A stretch of 64,000 nucleotides of DNA, from the NCBI RefSeq assembly GCF_036711975.1, contig NW_027248939.1, positions 744,001 through 808,000 of the forward strand. The letters are read 5' to 3'. This DNA is from Onthophagus taurus (taxonomy: Eukaryota > Arthropoda > Insecta > Coleoptera > Scarabaeidae). Positions 55,201 to 64,000 of this stretch are shown here, piece by piece; within the stretch, counting starts at the first letter, position 1, and every line of letters starts with the position of its first letter. The notes beneath the pieces are model-generated. The model was not told where the DNA came from, made no database searches, and worked only from the letters and a program-made list of their open reading frames with translations. The position numbers were made by a program, and so were the translations under genes.

Positions 55201-58200
55201 TGAACTTTCTATCACTTTTGGTTCCGATAATTCTGTTGACCATATTTGTGATATTCAGGCGCCAAATGACATGATGGAGCATGTTGGAGATAAAAAACAA
55301 AATGTGCCCAAAACGTGATATTATGACGTTATACGCCGTTCTGAGACATGTTTGAACTTTCTATCACTTTTGGTTCCGGTAATTCTGTCGACCATATATG
55401 TGATATTCAGATGCCAAATGTCACATTGGAGCATGTTGGAGATAAAAAACGAAATGTGCCCAAAACGTTATATTATGACGTTATACGCCGTTCTGAGACA
55501 TGTTTGAACTTTCTATCACTTTTGGTTCCGATAATTCTGTTGACCATATTTGTGATATTCAGACGCCAAATGACATCTTTGAGCATGTTGGAGATAAACA
55601 GCAAAATGTGCCCAAAACGTGATATTATGACGTTATACGCCGTTCTGAGACATGTTTGAACTTTGTATCACTTTTGGTTCCGATAATTCTGTTGACCATA
55701 TTTGTGATATTCAGGCGCCAAATGACATCTTGGAGCATGTTGGAGATAAAAAACAAAATGTGCCCAAAACGTGATATTATGACGTTATACGTCGTTCTGA
55801 GACATGTTTGAACTTTCTATCACTTTTGGTTCCGGTAATTCTGTCGACCATATATGTGATATTCAGATTCCAAATGTCACATTGGAGCATGTTGGAGATA
55901 AAAAACAAAATGTGCCCAAAACGTGATATTATGATGTTATACGCCGTTCTGAGCCATGTTTGAACTTTCTATCACTTTTGGTTCCGATAATTCTGTTGAC
56001 CATATTTGTGATATTCAGGCGCCAAATGACATGTTGGAGCATGTTGGAGATAAAAAACAAAATGTGCCCAAAACGTGATATTATGACGTTATACGCCGTT
56101 CTGAGCCATGTTTGAACTTTCAATCACTTTTGGTTCCGATAATTCTGTTGACCATATTTGTGATATTCAGGCGCCAAATGACATGTTGGAGATAAAAAAC
56201 AAAATGTGCCCAAAACGTGATATTATGACGTTATACACCGTTCTGAGATATGTTTGAACTTTCTATCACTTTCGGTTCCGGTAATTCTGTCGACCATATA
56301 TGTGATATTCAGAGGCCAAATGTCATATTGGAGCATATTGGAGATAAAAAACAAAATGCGCCCAAAACGTGATATTATGACGTTATACGCCGTTCTGAGC
56401 CATGTTTGAACTTTCTATCACTTTTGGTTCCGATAATTCTGTTGACCATATATGTGATATTCAGGCACCAAATGATATGTTGGAGCATGTTGGAGATAAG
56501 AAACAAAATGTGCCCAAAACGTGATATTATGACGTTATACGCCGTTCTGAGATATGTTTGAACTTTCTATCACTTTCGGTTCCGGTAATTCTGTCGACCA
56601 TATATGTGATATTCAGAGGCCAAATGTCATATTGGAGCATATTGGAGATAAAAAACAACATGCGCCCAAAACGTGATATTATGACGTTATACGCCGTTCT
56701 GAGCCATGTTTGAACTTTCCATCACTTTTGGTTCCGATAATTCTGTTGACCATATATGTGATATTCAGGCGCCAAATGATATGTTGGAGCCTGTTGGAGA
56801 AAAAAAACAAAATGTGCCCAAAACGTGATATTATGACGTTATACGCCGTTCTGAGACATGTTTGAACTTTCTATCACTTTTGGTTCCGATAATTCTGTTG
56901 ACCATATTTGTGATATTCAGACGCCAAATGACATCTTTGAGCATGTTGGAGATAAACAGCAAAATGTGCCCAAAACGTGATATTATGACGTTATACGCCG
57001 TTCTGAGACATGTTTGAACTTTCTATCACTTTTGGTTCCGATAATTCTGTTGACCATATTTGTGATATTCAGACGCCAAATGACATCTTGGAGCATGTTG
57101 GAGATAAAAAACAAAATGTGCCCAAAACGTGATGTTATGACGTTATACGTCGTTCTGAGACATGTTTGAACTTTCTATCACTTTTGGTTCCAGTAATTCT
57201 GTCGACCATATATGTGATATTCAGATTCCAAATGTCACATTGGAGCATGTTGGAGATAAAAAACAAAATGTGCCCAAAACGTGATATTATGATGTTATAC
57301 GCCGTTCTGAGCCATGTTTGAACTTTCTATCACTTTTGGTTCCGATAATTCTGTTGACCATATTTGTGATATTCCGGGGCCAAATGTCACATTGGAGCAT
57401 GTTGGAGATAAAAAACAAAATGTGCCCAAAACGTCATATTATGATGTTATACGCCGTTCTGAGCCATGTTTGAACTTTCTATCACTTTTGGTTCCGATAA
57501 TTCTGTTGACCATATTTGTGATATTCAGGCGCCAAATGACATGTTGGAGATAAAAAACAAAATGTGCCCAAAACGTGATATTATGACGTTATACGCCGTT
57601 CTGAGATATGTTTGAACTTTCTATCACTTTCGGTTCCGGTAATTCTGTCGACCATATATGTGATATTCAGAGGCCAAATGTCATATTGGAGCATATTGGA
57701 GATAAAAAACAACATGCGCCCAAAACGTGATATTATGACGTTATACGCCGTTCTGAGCCATGTTTGAACTTTCTATCACTTTTGGTTCCGATAATTCTGT
57801 TGACCATATATGTGATATTCAGGCGCCAAATGATATGTTGGAGCCTGTTGGAGATAAAAAACAAAATGTGCCCAAAACGTGATATTATGACGTTATACGC
57901 CGTTCTGAGACATGTTTGAACTTTCTATCACTTTTGGTTCCGATAATTCTGTTGACCATATTTGTGATATTCAGACGCCAAATGACATCTTTGAGCATGT
58001 TGGAGATAAACAGCAAAATGTGCCCAAAACGTGATATTATGACGTTATACGCCGTTCTGAGACATGTTTGAACTTTGTATCACTTTTGGTTCCGATAATT
58101 CTGTTGACCATATTTGTGATATTCAGGCGCCAAATGACATCTTGGAGCATGTTGAAGATAAAAAACAAAATGTGCCCAAAACGTGATATTATGACGTTAT

Positions 58201-61200
58201 ACGTCGTTCTGAGACATGTTTGAACTTTCTATCACTTTTGGTTCCGGTAATTCTGTCGACCATATATGTGATATTCAGATTCCAAATGTCACATTGGAGC
58301 ATGTTGGAGATAAAAAACAAAATGTACCCAAAACGTGATATTATGATGTTATACGCCGTTCTGAGCCATGTTTGAACTTTCTATCACTTTTGGTTCCGAT
58401 AATTCTGTTGACCATATTTGTGATATTCCGGGGCCAAATGTCACATTGGAGCATGTTGGAGATAAAAAACAAAATGTGCCCAAAACGTGATATTATGACG
58501 TTATACGCCGTTCTCAGCCATGTTTGAACTTTCTATCACTTTTGGTTCCGATAATTCTGTTGACCATATTTGTGATATTGAGGCGCCAAATGACATGTTG
58601 GAGCATGTTGGAGATAAAAAACAAAATGTGCCCAAAACGTCATATTATGACGTTATACGCCGTTCTGAGCCATGTTTGAACTTTCTATCACTTTTGGTTC
58701 CGATAATTCTGTTGATCATATTTGTGATATTCAGGCGCCAAATGACATGTTGGAGATAAAAAACAAAATGTGCCCAAAACGTGATATTATGACGTTATAC
58801 ACCGTTCTGAGATATGTTTGAACTTTCTATCACTTTCGGTTCCGGTAATTCTGTCGACCATATATGTGATATTCAGAGGCCAAATGTCATATTGGAGCAT
58901 ATTGGAGATAAAAAACAAAATGCGCCCAAAACGTGATATTATGACGTTATACGCCGTTCTGAGCCATGTTTGAACTTTCTATCACTTTTGGTTCCGATAA
59001 TTCTGTTGACCATATATGTGATATTCAGGCGCCAAATGATATGTTGGAGCATGTTGGAGATAAGAAACAAAATGTGCCCAAAACGTGATATTATGACGTT
59101 ATACGCCGTTCTGAGATATGTTTGAACTTTCTATCACTTTCGGTTCCGATAATTCTGTTGACCATATATGTGATATTCAGGCGCCAAATGATATGTTGGA
59201 GCCTGTTGGAGATAAAAAACAAAATGTGCCCAAAACCTGATATTATGACGTTATACGCCGTTCTGAGACATGTTTGAACTTTCTATCACTTTTGGTTCCG
59301 ATAATTCTGTTGACCATATTTGTGATATTCAGGGGCCAAATGTCACATTGGAGCATGTTGGAGATAAAAAACAAAATGTGCCCAAAACGTGATATTATGA
59401 CGTTATACGCCGTTCTCAGCCATGTTTGAACTTTCTATCACTTTTGGTTCCGATAATTCTGTTGACCATATTTGTGATATTCAGGCGCCAAATGATATGA
59501 TGGAGCATGTTGGATATAAAAAACAAAATGCGCCCAAAACGTGATATTATGACGTTATACTCCGTTCTGAGCCATGTTTGAACTTTCTATCACTTTTGGT
59601 TCCGGTAATTCTGTGGACCATATTTTTGATATTCAGGCGCCAAATGACATATTGGAGCATGTTGGAGAAAAAAAAGAAAATGCGCGCAAAACGTGATATT
59701 ATGACGTTACACGCCGTTCTGAGCCATGTTTGAACTTTCTATCACTTTTGGTTCCGATAATTCTGTCGACCATATATGTGATATTCAGATGCCAAATGTC
59801 ACATTGGAGCATGTTGGAGATAAAAAACAAAATGTGCCCAAAACGTGATATTATGATGTTATACGCCGTTCTGAGCCATGTTTGAACTTTCTATCACTTT
59901 TGGTTCCGATAATTCTGTTGACCATATTTGTGATATTCCGGGGCCAAATGTCACATTGGAGCATGTTGGAGATAAAAAACAAAATGTGCCCAAAACGTGA
60001 TATTATGACGTTATACGCCGTTATCAGCCATGTTTGAACTTTCTATCACTTTTGGTTCCGATAATTCTGTTGACCATATTTGTGATATTGAGGCGCCAAA
60101 TGACATGTTGGAGCATGTTGGAGATAAAAAACAAAATGTGCCCAAAACGTCATATTATGACGTTATACGCCGTTCTGAGCCATGTTTGAACTTTCTATCA
60201 CTTTTGGTTCCGATAATTCTGTTGACCATATTTGTGATATTCAGGCGCCAAATGACATGTTGGAGCATGTTGGAGATAAAAAACAAAATGTGCCCAAAAC
60301 GTCATATTATGACGTTATACGCCGTTCTGAGCCATGTTTGAACTTTCTATCACTTTTGGTTCCGATAATTCTGTTGACCATATTTGTGATATTCAGGCGC
60401 CAAATGACATGTTGGAGCATGTTGGAGATAAAAAACAAAATGTGCCCAAAACGTCATATTATGACGTTATACGCCGTTCTGAGCCATGTTTGAACTTTCT
60501 ATCACTTTTGGTTCCGATAATTCTGTTGACCATATTTGTGATATTTAGGCGCCAAATGACATGTTGGAGATAAAAAACAAAATGTGCCCAAAACGTGATA
60601 TTATGACGTTATACGCCGTTCTGAGCAATGTTTGAACTTTCAATCACTTTTGGTTCCGATAATTCTGTTGACCATATTTGTGATATTCAGGCGCCAAATG
60701 ACATGTTGGAGATAAAAAAAAAAATGTGCCCAAAACGTGATATTATGACGTTATACACCGTTCTGAGATATGTTTGAACTTTCTATCACTTTCGGTTCCG
60801 GTAATTCTGTCGACCATATATGTGATATTCAGAGGCCAAATGTCATATTGGAGCATATTGGAGATAAAAAACAACATGCGCCCAAAACGTGATATTATGA
60901 CGTTATACGCCGTTCTGAGCCATGTTTGAACTTTCTATCACTTTTGGTTCCGATAATTCTGTTGACCATATATGTGATATTCAGGCGCCAAATGATATGT
61001 TGGAGCCTGTTGGAGATAAAAAACAAAATGTGCCCAAAACGTGATATTATGACGTTATACGCCGTTCTGAGCCATGTTTGAACTTTCTATCACTTTTGGT
61101 TCCGATAATTCTGTTGACCATATTTGCGATATTCAGGCGCCAAATGACATGTTGGAGCATGTTGGAGATAAAAAACAACATGCGCCCAAAACGTGATATT

Positions 61201-64000
61201 ATGACGTTATACGCCGTTCTGAGCCATGTTTGAACTTTCTATCACTTTTGGTTCCGATAATTCTGTTGACCATATATGTGATATTCAGGCGCCAAATGAT
61301 ATGTTGGAGCCTGTTGGAGATAAAAAACAAAATGTGCCCAAAACGTGATATTATGACGTTATACGCCGTTCTGAGACATGTTTGAACTTTCTATCACTTT
61401 TGGTTCCGATAATTCTGTTGACTATATTTGTGATATTCAGGCGCCAAATGACATCTTGGAGCATGTTGGAGATAAAAAACAAAATGTGCCCAAAACGTGA
61501 TATTATGATGTTATACGCCGTTCTGAGCCATGTTTGAACTTTCTATCACTTTTGGTTCCGATAATTCTGTTGACTATATTTGTGATATTCAGGGGCCAAA
61601 TGACACATTGGAGCATGTTGGAGATAAAAAACAAAATGTGCCCAAAACGTGATATTATGACGTTATACGCCGTTCTCAGCCATGTTTGAACTCTCTATCA
61701 CTTTTGGTTCCGATAATTCTGTTGACCATATTTGTGATATTCAGGCGCCAAATGACATGTTGGAGCATGTTGGAGATAAAAAACAAAATGTGCCCAAAAC
61801 GTCATATTATGACGTTATACGCCGTTCTGAGCCATGTTTGAACTTTCTATCAGTTTTAGTTCCGATAATTCTGTTGACCATATTTGTGATATTCAGGCGC
61901 CAAATGATATGATGGAGCATGTTGGATATAAAAAACAAAATGCGCCCAAAACGTGATATTATGACGTTATACGCCGTTCTGAGCCATGTTTGAAATTTCT
62001 ATCACTTTTGGTTCCGGTAATTCTGTAGACCATATTTGTGATATTCAGGCGCCAAATGACATCTTGGAGCATGTTGGAGATAAAAAACAAAATGTGCCCA
62101 AAACGTGATATTATGACGTTATACGCCGTTCTGAGACATGTTTGAACTTTCTATCACTTTTGGTTCCGGTAATTCTGCTGATCATATTTGTGATATTCAG
62201 GGAATGACATATTGGAGCATGTTGGAGATAAAAAACAAAATGTGCCCAAAACGTTATATTATGACGTTATACGCCGTTCTGAGACATGTTTGAACTTTCT
62301 ATCACTTTTGGTTCCGATAATTCTGTTGACCATATTTGTGATATTCAGACGCCAAATGACATCTTTGAGCATGTTGGAGATAAACAGCAAAATGTGCCCA
62401 AAACGTGATATTATGACGTTATACGCCGTTCTGAGACATGTTTGAACTTTGTATCACTTTTGGTTCCGATAATTCTGTTGACCATATTTGTGATATTCAG
62501 GCGCCAAATGACATCTTGGAGCATGTTGGAGATAAAAAACAAAATGTGCCCAAAACGTGATATTATGACGTTATACGTCGTTCTGAGACATGTTTGAACT
62601 TTCTATCACTTTTGGTTCCGGTAATTCTGTCGACCATATATGTGATATTCAGATTCCGAATGTCACATTGGAGCATGTTGGAGATAAAAAACAAAATGTG
62701 CCCAAAACGTTATATTATGACGTTATACGCCGTTCTGAGACATGTTTGAACTTTGTATCACTTTTGGTTCCGATAATTCTGTTGACCATATTTGTGATAT
62801 TCAGGCGCCAAATGACATCTTGGAGCATGTTGGAGATAAGAAACAAAATGTGCCCAAAACGTGATATTATGACGTTATACGCCGTTCTGAGATATGTTTG
62901 AACTTTCTATCACTTTCGGTTCCGGTAATTCTGTCGACCATATATGTGATATTCAGAGGCCAAATGTCATATTGGAGCATATTGGAGATAAAAAACAACA
63001 TGCGCCCAAAACGTGATATTATGACGTTATACGCCGTTCTGAGCCATGTTTGAACTTTCTATCACTTTTGGTTCCGATAATTCTGTTGACCATATTTGTG
63101 ATATTCAGGCGCCAAATGATATGTTGGAGCCTGTTGGAGATAAAAAACAAAATGTGCCCAAAACGTGATATTATGACGTTATACGCCGTTCTGAGACATG
63201 TTTGAACTTTCTATCACTTTTGGTTCCGATAATTCTGTTGACCATATTTGTGATATTCAGGCGCCAAATGACATCTTGGAGCATGTTGGAGATAAAAAAC
63301 AAAATGTGCCCAAAACGTGATATTATGATGTTATACGCCGTTCTGAGCCATGTTTGAACTTTCTATCACTTTTGGTTCCGATAATTCTGTCGACCATATA
63401 TGTGATATTCAGATGCCAAATGTCACATTGGAGCATGTTGGAGATAAAAAACAAAATGTGCCCAAAACGTGATATTATGATGTTATACGCCGTTCTGAGC
63501 CATGTTTGAACTTTCTATCACTTTTGGTTCCGATAATTCTGTTGACCATATTTGTGATATTCCGGGGCCAAATGTCACATTGGAGCATGTTGGAGATAAA
63601 AAACAAAATGTGCCCAAAACGTGATATTATGACGTTATACGCCGTTCTCAGCCATGTTTGAACTTTCTATCACTTTTGGTTCCGATAATTCTGTTGACCA
63701 TATTTGTGATATTCCGGGGCCAAATGTCACATTGGAGCATGTTGGAGATAAAAAACAAAATGTGCCCAAAACGTCATATTATGACGTTATACGCCGTTCT
63801 GAGCCATGTTTGAACTTTCTATCACTTTTGGTTCCGATAATTCTGTTGACCATATTTGTGATATTCAGGCGCCAAATGACATGTTGGAGCATGTTGGAGA
63901 TAAAAAACAAAATGTGCCCAAAACGTGATATTATGACGTTATACGCCGTTCTGAGCCATGTTTGAACTTTCTATCACTTTTGGTTCCGATAATTCTGTTG
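49295..64000. repeat. satellite array, right part (~97 monomers of ~152 bp), runs off the window
   Basis: Same satellite as 24051-34676, resuming where the BEL interrupted it. Typical monomers are 152 bp (e.g. three near-identical units starting 60030, 60182 and 60334). A 143-bp variant lacking one of two adjacent ATGTTGGAG words recurs at about 49526, 51946, 53150, 56182, 57536, 58745, 60560 and 60705. Long-range copies are spaced 3780 bp (50504 to 54284; 51264 to 55044) and 5594 bp (51720 to 57314; 52926 to 58520). Frames of 76-103 codons are repeat artefacts. No gene, and no other element, seen. Confidence 0.97.

Noticed and set aside
49297-63965. Same family of 76-103-codon frames in the right array, and one on minus at 55929-56123
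   Set aside because: Repeat artefacts as in the left array.
24051-64000. Regular repeats suggesting a CRISPR array
   Set aside because: Monomers are contiguous ~152-bp units without unique spacers; this is eukaryotic satellite DNA.

Overview
The window contains only mobile and satellite DNA; I found no host gene. The element mix (Polinton/adintovirus, Penelope-like, Gypsy, BEL/Pao), the AT-rich base composition and a short interstitial AACCT (TTAGG-type) tract suggest an insect or other arthropod, in a heterochromatic, probably pericentromeric or subtelomeric region. The species cannot be named from this sequence.

Layout. (1) 1-5112, minus strand: structural-gene half of a Polinton/Maverick-type element, running off the left edge. 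It holds a packaging ATPase (frameshifted), a small probably spliced PPxY gene, an unrecognised gene with a frame break, the double-jelly-roll major capsid gene (one in-frame TGA, one frameshift), an intact penton-like minor capsid gene, an adenain-like protease (one in-frame TAA) and an intact basic PX-like virion protein. (2) 5113-5980 and 16872-17865: non-coding DNA, now split in two, whose right part is the LTR and leader of an unidentified LTR retrotransposon. (3) 5993-16859, inserted into it: a Penelope-like (RT plus GIY-YIG) complex of four units. A full minus copy with its upstream 3' fragment faces, head to head, a 5'-truncated plus copy and a full plus copy. The whole is bounded by one 12-bp target-site duplication. 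The rightmost ORF (851 codons) is intact. (4) 17866-24050: two partial copies of one short-LTR Gypsy element, tail to tail, forming a large inverted repeat. (5) 24051-34676 and 49295-64000: one tandem array of a ~152-bp satellite with higher-order duplications, continuing off the right edge. (6) 34677-49294, inside the satellite: a BEL/Pao element lacking integrase, with an inverted second LTR in place of its 3' end, bounded by a 5-bp duplication. (7) 36079-45850, inside the BEL pol gene: an intact, young Gypsy element with 1817-bp LTRs and a 4-bp duplication.

Inferred order of events: satellite first, then the BEL composite, then the long-LTR Gypsy. Separately, the LTR remnant came before the Penelope complex. 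The recurring theme is retroelement DNA joined in inverted orientation: three families show it in one window, and for two of them target duplications indicate that the inverted structure inserted as one unit. The Polinton genes would together build and package a virion, but most carry breaks. The long-LTR Gypsy and the right-hand Penelope copy look coding-competent.
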